A DNA stretch of 21,559 nt, from assembly GCA_002293315.1 (NCBI GenBank), contig DBCZ01000055.1:15552-37110 (forward strand), read 5' to 3'. Under the pieces are notes generated by a model. That model did no database searches. It was not told the DNA's origin and saw only the letters and a program-made list of their open reading frames with translations. Each line of letters opens with the position of its first letter. Positions within the stretch are counted from its first letter, which is position 1. A program made the position numbers and the translations under genes. The DNA comes from Ruminococcaceae bacterium UBA945 (lineage in GTDB: Bacteria; Bacillota; Clostridia; Oscillospirales; Acutalibacteraceae). Positions 6,707 through 14,236 of this stretch are shown here, piece after piece.

Positions 6707-7264
6707 ATGGTATCCGCAGGTGATTTCAGGAACGGCGTGACATTTGAAATGGACGGAGATGTCTACTCGATAATTGAGTTTCAGCATGTCAAGCCCGGCA
6801 AGGGCGCGGCCTTTGTGCGCACGAAGATAAGAAACGTTATAACAGGCTCTGTTACAGAGAGAACCTTCAACCCGAACGACAAATACCCCTCGGCTTTCAT
6901 CGAGAGAAGAGACATGGAGTTCCTCTATAATGACGGAGACCTCTACTATTTCATGGATTCGGAAAGCTATGAGCAAATTCCGATAGGCAAAGACGTGCTG
7001 GGAGACAGCTTCAAGTTTGTGAAGGAAAACATGATTTGCAAGGTGCTTTCGTATAAGAGCAATGTTTTCGGCGTGGAGCCGCCGAATTTCGTCGAACTGA
7101 AAATCACGGCGACAGAGCCGGGCGTGAAGGGCGACACGGCGACGAACGTCACAAAACCTGCAACGCTTGAAACGGGGGCGGAAATCAAGGTGCCGATGTT
7201 CATAAACGAAGGAGAGATGATTCGCGTGGACACAAGGACGGGCGAATACATGGAGCGCGCTTAA
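6707..7264 (+). CDS. efp: Translation elongation factor P
   Basis: 185 residues, full length with the three EF-P beta-barrel domains. The N-terminal KOW-like domain carries the tip loop VKPGKGAAFVRTK with K32, the lysine that is post-translationally modified in many bacteria. The C-terminal OB domain ends IRVDTRTGEYMERA, as in other EF-Ps. EF-P binds between the P and E sites and rescues ribosomes stalled on polyproline. The PGKG tip is the lysine form; the modifying enzyme is not in this window. The ATG has GGAGG at good spacing. The CD1247-like gene follows after 31 bases without a terminator, so they likely form one transcript. Confidence 0.97.
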   Translation: MVSAGDFRNGVTFEMDGDVYSIIEFQHVKPGKGAAFVRTKIRNVITGSVTERTFNPNDKYPSAFIERRDMEFLYNDGDLYYFMDSESYEQIPIGKDVLGDSFKFVKENMICKVLSYKSNVFGVEPPNFVELKITATEPGVKGDTATNVTKPATLETGAEIKVPMFINEGEMIRVDTRTGEYMERA

Positions 7265-7295
7265 TCACCGCGCATATGCGGCAAAGGAGAGCATT

Positions 7296-7733
7296 ATGGA
7301 TTTTGAAAGAACGCTGGCCGAAAAGGCGGCATACATAAGAGGAATGATGGACGGGCTTGAGCTTGACGCGAAGTCGAAAGAGGTCAAGGTGCTTAACGCG
7401 ATGATGGAGCTTATCGAAGACCTCGCGGGTTCTGTTGAAGAGCTTGAGGAGGGTCTTGAAGACCTCTACGACGCGGTGGACGAGATAGACGAAGACCTCG
7501 GCGAGGTTGAGGAAGCGCTTTACAGCGAAGGTGGCTGCGGCTGCGGCCGTCATCATGATTTCGACGATTTCGATGATTTTGATTTTCCGGAGTTTCAGGT
7601 GACCTGCCCGAACTGCGGCGAGGTGGTGCTTCTGGAGGATGCGGATTTCGAGGAGGATTCAATCCATTGCCCGAAGTGCGGCGCGCTTCTGGAATTTGAC
7701 TTCGACGATATTGAAGACGAAGACGACGAATAA
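7296..7733 (+). CDS. CD1247-like acidic coiled-coil/zinc-ribbon protein
   Basis: 145 residues, strongly acidic. Residues 1-77 resemble the clostridial CD1247 N-terminal domain (start MDFERTLAEKAAYIRGMMDG, then an EEL/EDL heptad-rich helical stretch likely to be a coiled coil). Next come CGCG (81-84), a tandem DFDD run (88-99) and a zinc ribbon with C104-x-x-C107 and C125-x-x-C128. It has no signal peptide or membrane segment. The function is unknown; zinc ribbons of this kind bind nucleic acid or protein partners. Its place behind efp suggests, but does not prove, a link to translation. A clear ribosome binding site (AAAGGAG) precedes the ATG and a terminator follows within 15 bases. Confidence 0.8.
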   Translation: MDFERTLAEKAAYIRGMMDGLELDAKSKEVKVLNAMMELIEDLAGSVEELEEGLEDLYDAVDEIDEDLGEVEEALYSEGGCGCGRHHDFDDFDDFDFPEFQVTCPNCGEVVLLEDADFEEDSIHCPKCGALLEFDFDDIEDEDDE

Positions 7734-7746
7734 AGCAATAAAACCA

Positions 7747-7773
7747 GGGAGTGCATTTAGCACTCCCTTTTCT
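7747..7773 (+). terminator. Intrinsic terminator after the CD1247-like gene
   Basis: GGGAGTGC (7747-7754) and GCACTCCC (7760-7767) form a perfect 8-bp stem around ATTTA, followed by TTTTCT. On the minus strand the same hairpin is followed by TGGTTTTATT, so it may weakly terminate the opposing metallophosphoesterase operon too. Confidence 0.88.
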
Positions 7774-7787
7774 ATGCCTATTTACTG

Positions 7788-8606
7788 TTACTTTTTCTTA
7801 AGCGTGAGAAAGGCTACCTGCGGTCTTGCGAAAACCCGCGGGAGATTATGATGTATGCCAACCCCATTGCTGACAAACATCTTGCCGCCCGTTGACAAAT
7901 CTGACCAGCCCGCGCGATATTTCTGCCCTGTTTTGCTTATAAGCTGAAGCATCGGCGAAAACATGCCGAAGATATTGGCGTGCCCGCCGTGGGTGTGCCC
8001 GCAAAGCATTAAATCAACTCCCTCGGTGTCGTGAAAAGCGGCGATATCCGGGTTATGCGAAAGCAAAATTACGAAATCGCGCTCCTTTGCTTCGGAGAGA
8101 GCCAAAGCTATATCCGGCTTGCGCTTGCGGAAATCCTCCACGCCGCCGAGATAAAGCCCCTCACGCGGGTGAAGCCCCTTGTTCGGAAGCGGCAGAATGT
8201 CAAGCCGCTGCATCTCATTAAAGAGAAACTCAGGGTCATCATGGTTGCCGTCAACGGAAAAAATGCCGTCGGGCACTTCGATTGAAGCAAGTATGGCGAG
8301 GTGACGCCTTGTGATGCTCTCATCCTCGGAGAAATCGCCGCCCAGAAGGAGAATATCAGGCTGCTCCGCTTCGATTCTCTCGGCTATCCTTATCAAAGCG
8401 CCGTCGTCGATAAAGTGAGTGTCGCTGATGAAGCAGAGCTTGAAGCCGTCAAGCATATCGGAAATTTTAGGCGAGAAGACCTCGGCGTGCTTATATTCTA
8501 CCATTCTGTCCAGAGTGAGCATGCTCGTAAGGTGTATCAGACCCGTTGCCGCGACCGCACCGAGCATACTGCCCGCAATTATCTTCGCGTTTTTATTCTT
8601 TGCCAT
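7788..8606 (-). CDS. Membrane-anchored calcineurin-like metallophosphoesterase (YkuE/YaeI type)
   Basis: 272 residues. An N-terminal hydrophobic segment (about 8-30) after a basic start anchors or exports the protein; there is no lipobox. The two-metal phosphoesterase motifs are complete: D62-x-H64 in FISDTHF, GGD91, GNHD (120-123), H184 in LLSHNPD, and CGHTHGG with H204 and H206. This arrangement matches the YkuE/YaeI/LpxH-like group, acting on phosphodiesters at the membrane; the substrate is unknown. It is the last gene of a minus-strand operon, its ATG lying one base after the phosphohexomutase stop, with the upstream GAGGT as ribosome binding site. Confidence 0.88.
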   Translation of the reverse strand: MAKNKNAKIIAGSMLGAVAATGLIHLTSMLTLDRMVEYKHAEVFSPKISDMLDGFKLCFISDTHFIDDGALIRIAERIEAEQPDILLLGGDFSEDESITRRHLAILASIEVPDGIFSVDGNHDDPEFLFNEMQRLDILPLPNKGLHPREGLYLGGVEDFRKRKPDIALALSEAKERDFVILLSHNPDIAAFHDTEGVDLMLCGHTHGGHANIFGMFSPMLQLISKTGQKYRAGWSDLSTGGKMFVSNGVGIHHNLPRVFARPQVAFLTLKKK

Positions 8607-8607
8607 T

Positions 8608-10128
8608 TTATACCTCGATGTATTTTTTCAGCGGGGCAGAATCCACACCGCCGCTCTCTGTTTTGCTGAAGAAGGAAAGCAGCTTGCCCGCGATGACCTT
8701 TGTGCCGCCTGCGATTTTGCTTTCAATGTTAAGCGGCATAATCGGGTCATGCACACTGAGGCGAAGCAAGAGCCAGCCGTCGCCGTCATTCGCGGGGAAC
8801 GTGATTCTTATACCCTCGCGGCTGTCGTCGGCAACCTGCCATGAGTTTTTGTTTGCGTATTCTTCAAGAGCTGAAATCAAAGAATTGCCGGCAGCTTTGA
8901 AATCGGCTGCTGTTATAGGCAGGCGGATTTCAGCCTCTTCAGCTGCCTCTTCAAGTGGGGCGAGAATGTCCTCAAAGCTCTTGTTTTCTGCGCGAAGCCG
9001 AGCGAGCTTGATAATCATTTTGGTGACGAGATAGGCGCCGTCGTCTAAGAAATAATTTTCTCTGAAGGCCGCGTGGCCGCTGGTTTCAATCGCAAGAGGC
9101 GTGTTTATGCCCTCGGCGTTCAGGCGAATTGCCTCGTTGATTACGTTCTTATATCCGCGCTTGAAGCGATGATGCCTGCCGCCCAGATTCTCTTCAATAA
9201 AGGCTTTCAGCCCGTCAGACGTGATGGAATCGGTCACAACCGTTCCGCCCGCATTATCCTCCAAAGCCATGGCGGCGGCGATTGCCACAAGACGGTTTCT
9301 GCCGATTTCCTCGCCTCTGCCATCTACCGCCCCGCCGCGGTCAACGTCTGTGTCGAAGATTACGCCGAAATCTGCCTGCGCGGCCAAAACAGCCTTTGTG
9401 ATGGCCGCCATCGCGGTTTTGTCCTCGGGGTTGGGGATATGATTCGGGAACATGCCGTCCGGCTCGAGGAAAATACTGCCCGAGATATCCGCGCCAAGCG
9501 GTGCAAGCACATCATGGGCATAGAATCCGCCAGCGCCGTTGCCGGCGTCCACGGCAATCTTGAAGCCCGCAAGCGGCTTTTCATAATCCTGCGCATTTAT
9601 GCCTGCTTTGATTTTATCACGGAGAATCTCCGCGTATCTTTCCATGAAAGCGCACTCTTTAACTATTCCGCTTTGCTCTTTTTTCGGCGAGCAGCCGTCC
9701 TCTGCATATGAGAGGATTTCGCTTATATCCGCGGATTCCAAGCCGCCGGAAGCCGTAAAAAATTTCAGCCCGTTGCGAAACCACGGGTGGTGGCTGGCGG
9801 TTATCTGAACCGAGCAATCGCAGGGAATATCGACGACGGCCATGAACATCGCAGGCGTGGAGGAAAGCCCGCAGTCCAGAACAGTCACGCCATGCCTTGT
9901 GAAAATTCGCTTGATGGCAGCGGATATTCTGTCGGCGGAAACGCGGGAATCATGGCCGAGCGCGATGCGCAATTCGGCGGCTTTTTTGCCGAGATGATGC
10001 TCACACCAGCAGAGAAAGCCCGCGGCAATGCGCTCAATTACCTCGTCGGTGAGATTTACGTCATACCCCGCGCCCTCACATGCCACGCCGCGAATATCCG
10101 TGCCGCTTTTAAGGCTTTTGTAATCCAT
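8608..10128 (-). CDS. Phosphohexomutase (phosphomannomutase/phosphoglucomutase family)
   Basis: 506 residues of the alpha-D-phosphohexomutase superfamily, interconverting hexose 1- and 6-phosphates. The phosphoserine is S112 in QITASHHPWFRNGLKFF. The metal loop is DTDVDR with D259, D261 and D263. The sugar-binding loop is AIETSGH with E348, S350 and H352. The C-terminal phosphate-binding segment is LRLSVHDPIMPLNIE, which departs from the usual R-x-S-(N/G)-T-(E/D)-P. The frame is open to 10272, but the ATG at 10128 begins the conserved SGTDIRG segment and has GAGG nearby. It overlaps the HIT gene by 20 bases and touches the metallophosphoesterase gene. Whether glucose or mannose is preferred cannot be told. 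Cytoplasmic. Confidence 0.88.
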   Translation of the reverse strand: MDYKSLKSGTDIRGVACEGAGYDVNLTDEVIERIAAGFLCWCEHHLGKKAAELRIALGHDSRVSADRISAAIKRIFTRHGVTVLDCGLSSTPAMFMAVVDIPCDCSVQITASHHPWFRNGLKFFTASGGLESADISEILSYAEDGCSPKKEQSGIVKECAFMERYAEILRDKIKAGINAQDYEKPLAGFKIAVDAGNGAGGFYAHDVLAPLGADISGSIFLEPDGMFPNHIPNPEDKTAMAAITKAVLAAQADFGVIFDTDVDRGGAVDGRGEEIGRNRLVAIAAAMALEDNAGGTVVTDSITSDGLKAFIEENLGGRHHRFKRGYKNVINEAIRLNAEGINTPLAIETSGHAAFRENYFLDDGAYLVTKMIIKLARLRAENKSFEDILAPLEEAAEEAEIRLPITAADFKAAGNSLISALEEYANKNSWQVADDSREGIRITFPANDGDGWLLLRLSVHDPIMPLNIESKIAGGTKVIAGKLLSFFSKTESGGVDSAPLKKYIEV

Positions 10129-10597
10129 TTTCAACCTCGTTATCAAAGTAATTTTTGAGCCTGTCCGCATAAACTTTCTTCTCTGTTTCAGAGGCAAGAT
10201 AGTATTTCTTGCACGAATAAAATTTGTCGTTTTCATATCTTGGAAAAACATGGAGATGATAGTGCCACACATCTTGGCTTCCGGCAGGCTCGTTATGCTG
10301 TCTCGTTGAGATGCCGTCGCAATTATAGGTCAGCTTCATCGCTATGGCAATCTGCCTTGCAAGCCTGTGGACGCTCAGGGCGTATTCGTCCGGGAACGAG
10401 AAAATATTCTCAAAATGCTCGTTTGGAATTACCAGTGCATGCCCCGGATTGCTTTTCCAAAAATGTGCACTTATAAAGCCGGTAACCATATCATCGCGGT
10501 AAAACACTTCGCACGCGCCGGTTAAAATGCCGTCATGCTGACCGCGGGCAACCTTACAAAACGGGCAGATATATCCGCTTGGCATATGAGTGTGCAT
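10109..10597 (-). CDS. HIT family nucleotide hydrolase/transferase
   Basis: 162 residues. The histidine triad is H112-Y-H114-L-H116-V in WHYHLHVFPRY, with N102 (QHNEPAGSQDVWH) before it. An N-terminal CPFC (C11, C14) is typical of zinc-binding HIT proteins such as GalT-like or Ap4A hydrolase relatives. These enzymes act on nucleoside 5'-phosphate conjugates through a nucleotidyl-His intermediate. It is the first gene of a three-gene operon with the phosphohexomutase and metallophosphoesterase, so a role around nucleotide sugars is possible (inference). The start is fixed by GGAGG seven bases before the ATG. The last 20 bases overlap the phosphohexomutase start. Confidence 0.88.
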   Translation of the reverse strand: MHTHMPSGYICPFCKVARGQHDGILTGACEVFYRDDMVTGFISAHFWKSNPGHALVIPNEHFENIFSFPDEYALSVHRLARQIAIAMKLTYNCDGISTRQHNEPAGSQDVWHYHLHVFPRYENDKFYSCKKYYLASETEKKVYADRLKNYFDNEVENGLQKP

Positions 10598-10629
10598 TCA
10601 AATCCTCCGAAACTGGAATATTAATGAAT

Positions 10630-10658
10630 AGTATACCATATTTTGATATAAATGTTAA
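10630..10658 (-). promoter_or_regulatory. Sigma-A promoter of the HIT-phosphohexomutase-phosphoesterase operon
   Basis: On the minus strand, TTAACA (10653-10658), 17-bp spacer, and TATACT (10630-10635). It is divergent from the promoter at 10670-10698, with only 11 bases between the two -35 boxes. Confidence 0.75.
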
Positions 10659-10669
10659 TTCCTGCTTGA

Positions 10670-10698
10670 TTGTCAAATGAGGCCGGAAATGATATAAT
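10670..10698 (+). promoter_or_regulatory. Sigma-A promoter of the hypothetical-MBL-pyrE operon
   Basis: TTGTCA (10670-10675), 17-bp spacer, and a perfect TATAAT (10693-10698). The ATG at 10730 follows TTGGAGG. Confidence 0.82.
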
Positions 10699-10729
10699 TA
10701 AGCATATTAAAATGATTGGAGGCCGCTAT

Positions 10730-10990
10730 ATGTCACTAAGGATTATGGAATTGCATGATGTTGATGTACCTGAGTTTTTGAAGGTGCTTGACACCTGCGA
10801 GGGTGAAGTTTATCTTATGACACGAGACGGAGACAGATTGAACCTAAGAAGCAAGCTGAGCCAGCTTGTCGGGCTGACAGCGCTCATGGAGGGCGGAAAA
10901 ATTGCCGAGGCGTTCATCATGTGTGAAAAGGAGAGCGATGAAAGAAAGCTTTTCCGTTTCAATCTCTTTAAGGATGAATCGCAAAATTAG
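10730..10990 (+). CDS. Small conserved-looking hypothetical protein
   Basis: 86 residues starting MSLRIMELHDVDVPEFLKVL. It is soluble and compact, with predicted alternating strands and helices: CEGEVYLMTRDGDRLNLRSK, then a hydrophobic helix LSQLVGLTALM, then a strand around AEAFIMCE. It has no signal peptide or catalytic motif. I recall similar short clostridial proteins with a VYL-T-x-x-GD-x-LNL-x-SKLSQ core, but their function is not established. The frame is open to 10670; the ATG at 10730 is chosen because GGAGG lies just upstream and the promoter occupies the earlier part. First gene of the operon with the MBL protein and pyrE. Confidence 0.75.
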   Translation: MSLRIMELHDVDVPEFLKVLDTCEGEVYLMTRDGDRLNLRSKLSQLVGLTALMEGGKIAEAFIMCEKESDERKLFRFNLFKDESQN

Positions 10991-11017
10991 TTTGTATCCG
11001 CGGCGCCGGGAGAAGTA

Positions 11018-11977
11018 ATGGCGAAATATAAGAGAAGCATAAGGAAACTACCGAGTCTGCTGTTTTTGGTGGTTTTGATAATTGCAGTTGCGGGTTATTT
11101 TTATGGCAAATCCGATGTATTCTCGGAGAAGAGCTCGCAGCCTGTAATGCCACCTGCGGTCACGCAGGGCTCAAGCATGAAGGTTTATTGCTTCGATGTG
11201 GGGCAGGGCACGAGCCAGCTTGTGAGGATTCCCGATGATGAGGGCTTCTTCGATATTCTGATTGACACAGGTGAATTTCAATATGCGGCTTCACTTGTGG
11301 AAAATCTCAGGGATTTGGGCATTTCGGAGCTGGATATTGTGATAGCCTCTCATCCGCATAATGACCACATGGGCGGCATGGACATGATAATTGAAGAGTT
11401 CCCGATTGGCGAATTCTTCACGCCGAGAATCCCTGACAGCCAAGTGCCGACGACATATTCCTATGAAAGAATGCTCGAGGCGCTGATAGAGAAGAATGTC
11501 AAGGTAAGTGTGCTGGATTCGGAAACCGATTTGGAGCTGCCGTCAGGCGCATATGCCGAGGTTTTCTCGCCGACTGCCGGCGACGAATGGGAAGATCTGA
11601 ACGATTATTCCGGTGTCCTAAAAATCGGATATAGAAAAAGCTCATTCATTTTTACGGGAGACGCCGAAGCGGGAGTTGAACGCAAAATACTTGAAGGCGG
11701 ATATGACGCTACTGCCGATGTCCTAATTTGCGGACACCACGGTTCAAGTACCTCGAGTTCATGGGAATTCTTAAACGCCGTGAATCCGAAATATGCGGTT
11801 ATAAGCTGCGGAAAGGATAATAGATACGGTCACCCGCATGACGAAACGCTTGAGAAGTTGAATAAAATCAACTGTATGCTTTATCGGACAGATAAGGATG
11901 GCACGATTTTAGCCGAGACAAATGAGGAGAAAATAAATTTCACGACAGTGCTTCCTTCAATTGAGAGAAATGATTAA
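11018..11977 (+). CDS. Exported/anchored metallo-beta-lactamase-fold hydrolase, ComEC C-domain type
   Basis: 319 residues. A basic start and a hydrophobic segment (about 12-29) give an N-terminal anchor or signal peptide. After a short linker, residues 54-300 form a metallo-beta-lactamase fold beginning MKVYCFDVGQGTSQLV, which is characteristic of the ComEC/Rec2 C-terminal domain and stand-alone relatives. Metal motif HPHNDHMGG supplies H112, H114, D116 and H117; FTGDAE and CGHHGSS supply later ligands, and NRYGHPH completes the set. ComEC-type domains are thought to degrade nucleic acid or phosphodiesters outside the membrane; a competence role is not implied because the ComEC channel is absent. 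Nine bases separate it from pyrE. Confidence 0.87.
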   Translation: MAKYKRSIRKLPSLLFLVVLIIAVAGYFYGKSDVFSEKSSQPVMPPAVTQGSSMKVYCFDVGQGTSQLVRIPDDEGFFDILIDTGEFQYAASLVENLRDLGISELDIVIASHPHNDHMGGMDMIIEEFPIGEFFTPRIPDSQVPTTYSYERMLEALIEKNVKVSVLDSETDLELPSGAYAEVFSPTAGDEWEDLNDYSGVLKIGYRKSSFIFTGDAEAGVERKILEGGYDATADVLICGHHGSSTSSSWEFLNAVNPKYAVISCGKDNRYGHPHDETLEKLNKINCMLYRTDKDGTILAETNEEKINFTTVLPSIERND

Positions 11978-11986
11978 GGAGAAAAA

Positions 11987-12649
11987 ATGAGCAAGCTTGA
12001 AAAGAAGAATTTTATCGCATTTATGCTCTCCGCCGAAGTGCTTCGTTTCGGCGATTTTGTTACAAAGAGCGGGCGCAATACGCCATATTTCGTGAACACG
12101 GGAAACTACAAAACGGGGGAGCAAATCTCGAAGCTCGGCAGCTTTTATGCCACGCTGATAAGCGAAACCTTGCAGCAGGAGTTTGATGCAATCTACGGCC
12201 CGGCGTATAAGGGGATTCCCATCGCCACGGCGACTGCCGCCGCGCTTTATAATGACTGGAGCCTCAGCAAGCCGTATTTCTTCAACCGCAAGGAGGCAAA
12301 GGACCACGGCGAGGGCGGCAACCTCATAGGGTATGCCCCCAAGGACGGAGACAGGGTTATCATAACTGAAGATGTCATCACGGCGGGCACGGCGGTGCGT
12401 GAAAATATGCCGGTGCTTATGGCCGTGGCGGATGTGAAAATCGCTGGAATGTTCATCAGCGTTGACAGATGCGAGGTGGGCAATAAACCGGGAAAAACCG
12501 CCATAATGGAGGTCAAGGAGGAGTATGGCTTCGATGTTTTCCCGATAATCACCGTGCGAGATATTCACGCCTATCTAAAAGACAGTGAGGAGCATAAAAA
12601 ATATCTTCCGGCAATGGAAGATTACATGGCAAGATACTGCGTATTTTGA
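11987..12649 (+). CDS. pyrE: Orotate phosphoribosyltransferase
   Basis: 220 residues. It converts orotate and PRPP to OMP in de novo UMP synthesis. The PRPP-binding loop is VIITEDVITAGTA (124-136). The catalytic flexible loop is FFNRKEAKDHGEGG with R101, K102, K105 and H107. IYGPAYKGIP (69-78) and the N-terminal FTLKSG-like stretch (here FVTKSGRNTPYFVNTG) also fit OPRTases. The start has AAGGAG at proper spacing. It is not next to other pyr genes here but lies in an operon with the MBL hydrolase and two hypotheticals. No PyrR attenuator is visible upstream. Confidence 0.95.
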   Translation: MSKLEKKNFIAFMLSAEVLRFGDFVTKSGRNTPYFVNTGNYKTGEQISKLGSFYATLISETLQQEFDAIYGPAYKGIPIATATAAALYNDWSLSKPYFFNRKEAKDHGEGGNLIGYAPKDGDRVIITEDVITAGTAVRENMPVLMAVADVKIAGMFISVDRCEVGNKPGKTAIMEVKEEYGFDVFPIITVRDIHAYLKDSEEHKKYLPAMEDYMARYCVF

Positions 12650-12661
12650 TTTGGAGGGTGA

Positions 12662-13114
12662 ATGGGTAATTTCTTTTCGCACTGGTTTCGCGGCTTCGGA
12701 GAAGCGCTTGATGAGCTGAGCACGAAGGATAAAGAAGCACTCTTTCGGAACTGCGGCCGGGCCTGCTCAGATTCATATTCAAGGAAGATGTATGTTGAGG
12801 CTTTTGAGAGTTCAGGCAGCCTTGAGGAATTCATAAAAGAGCTGAAAGCTCGGTTTGATGAGATGGACATCAGAATCATTGAAGACGGTGATTCTGCGGG
12901 CAAAAAGGTGGAAATCATCTATAATTTCTGTGCTTGCGATTTAGTTCGGCAGGGGTACGTTAATTCCCCTGAGCTTTGCGAATGCTCGCGCCAAAGCCTG
13001 CTGTATAACTGGGGAATCTTTGAGGACAAGGAAGTGACCGTCAAGCGCGAAGCGAGCATTCTCGGCGGAGACAGCCACTGCAAATTCATAGTCACGTTGG
13101 CAGATAGGGGATAG
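12662..13114 (+). CDS. Cysteine-rich hypothetical protein (ATC hydrolase/V4R-like C-terminus)
   Basis: 150 residues, no signal peptide. It has seven cysteines in pairs: C31/C35 in NCGRACS, C90/C92 in NFCACD, C106/C108 in LCECS, and C140 in GGDSHCKF. The closing stretch (charged strand, SILGGDSHCKF) resembles the end of V4R and L-2-amino-thiazoline-4-carboxylate hydrolase-like families, where a G-D-x-x-C-x-F motif is typical. That suggests a small-molecule- or metal-binding fold, but I cannot name the function. GGAGGG lies just upstream of the ATG, 12 bases after pyrE, so it is the operon's last gene. The next recognisable terminator-like hairpin is 150 bases downstream. Confidence 0.75.
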   Translation: MGNFFSHWFRGFGEALDELSTKDKEALFRNCGRACSDSYSRKMYVEAFESSGSLEEFIKELKARFDEMDIRIIEDGDSAGKKVEIIYNFCACDLVRQGYVNSPELCECSRQSLLYNWGIFEDKEVTVKREASILGGDSHCKFIVTLADRG

Positions 13115-13267
13115 GAAAAGCCTCTGCTCTCCCACAAATGAATCAAATAAACTTTCAGCTATCATATTGTCATAACGATTTCTGCGCTTTGGCATATACG
13201 GTCTGATACCTAAACCAATTTTGTTAAAGGCTGAAAATGCTTTGTGTGAATTTCATGGCAGAAAATG

Positions 13268-13293
13268 CGGGGCGACCAAATTTGGCCGCCCCG
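13268..13293. terminator. Convergent terminator-like hairpin
   Basis: CGGGGCG (13268-13274) pairs with CGCCCCG (13287-13293); the inner CCAAATTTGG is itself a palindrome. On the minus strand it is followed by CATTTTCTG, on the plus strand by TGCTTTATG. The U tract is poor on both strands but better on the minus strand. It sits between the pyrE operon (plus) and the MORN gene (minus). The rest of 13115-13378 shows no gene I can support. Confidence 0.5.
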
Positions 13294-13378
13294 TGCTTTA
13301 TGCGTTTATGTTATGGGTGCATCTGCTTAGCGCTTCAATATTGCAACTGCAGCGTTGACAATTAAATAAAGCGGAGGT

Positions 13379-14236
13379 TTACTTAACCATAAAGGCCAGC
13401 AAATCTTGATAAATAGTGATTTCCCCGGTTTCCGGCGTTTCTTCGGAATATACGTATATGTATGGCAACGGATGATCTCCCGGCTGCGGAATCGCTTCAC
13501 CGTATGCCGGGAAGTAGTTGAGGGAACCTGCGTTGTCGGCCCAAATAACGGTGTATGATGCTACGTCCTGCACAACCTCTGCCACCTCTCTGTTGTCCAC
13601 GTGCACTACTATCTGGCCGAGGTAGTCAGCCCAGGTCCAGTCACCGCCTGGTTCCAAGTGAACGGCAACCTCGCTGTATTCGTCGATTTGCGCTTGTCTT
13701 TCGGCAGCGTCAATGTCCGGTAATCCGCCCCGAAACGCTCCCTCATAACGAATTTGATCGACACCATAGTACAATTTGCCGCTGACCAACAGATCATTTT
13801 CGTATGTACCCTCAGCCACTATACGACCACTGGTATGCTCCCATCGACCTTCGCCCGAAAGATGCCCTGCATTCCATCCGCCGACGTAAGTTCTTGATTT
13901 GCCCAAGACATTCGCAGTAGAAAAGCTGCCATGTCCGTGAGGCAAACCATCCACAATTTCGCCTGTGTATGTACCTGTGTATTCTGCGGGATTGCCCAGC
14001 AGAGATAACTGCAAGGTGATTTCCATATTTTCCACCTGTTCCGGCGCTGGGGTAGGAGATGGAGTAGGCGACGGAGTGGGTGTAGGAGTAGGTGTAGGTG
14101 TTGGCTCAAATGTTGGTGCAGAGGATAGAAGCGTTGCTTCACTCGGTGCGGGTTCGGTTTTGGGCGATACTCCGCAAGCTGCCATGCTTACAAGCAACAC
14201 TACAGCAAGGGCAATGAACATTACCTTTTTCTTCAT
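13379..14236 (-). CDS. MORN-repeat lipoprotein with Thr/Ser-Pro linker
   Basis: 285 residues. A type II signal peptide (MKKKVMFIALAVVLLVSMAAC) ends at lipidated C21. It is followed by a low-complexity TP/SP linker (about 43-66). The middle contains three to four MORN-like repeats of the form Y-x-G-x-(Y/W)-x-x-G-x-x-x-G-x-G: around 88-107, 118-134 and 142-170. The last 110 residues are unrecognised and acidic. MORN repeats scaffold or bind membranes and partners; on a lipoprotein, an outer-surface role is likely. A strong AGGAGG lies four bases before the ATG. It is downstream of the lectin gene on the same strand (111-base gap), possibly read through from its promoter. No convincing promoter of its own was seen. 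Confidence 0.82.
   Translation of the reverse strand: MKKKVMFIALAVVLLVSMAACGVSPKTEPAPSEATLLSSAPTFEPTPTPTPTPTPSPTPSPTPAPEQVENMEITLQLSLLGNPAEYTGTYTGEIVDGLPHGHGSFSTANVLGKSRTYVGGWNAGHLSGEGRWEHTSGRIVAEGTYENDLLVSGKLYYGVDQIRYEGAFRGGLPDIDAAERQAQIDEYSEVAVHLEPGGDWTWADYLGQIVVHVDNREVAEVVQDVASYTVIWADNAGSLNYFPAYGEAIPQPGDHPLPYIYVYSEETPETGEITIYQDLLAFMVK

Noticed and set aside
8031..10158. Several plus-strand open frames opposite the phosphoesterase and phosphohexomutase genes
   Set aside because: The minus-strand frames carry complete catalytic motifs and good starts; the plus-strand ones show none and are shadows of GC-rich coding.
10129..10272. Upstream extension of the phosphohexomutase
   Set aside because: It would overlap the HIT gene deeply, and the conserved SGTDIRG start is at the 10128 ATG.
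12941..13195. Minus-strand open frame of 84 codons extending past the end of the cysteine-rich gene
   Set aside because: Most of it lies antisense to a better-supported gene, it has no good ribosome binding site, and I recognise no family.
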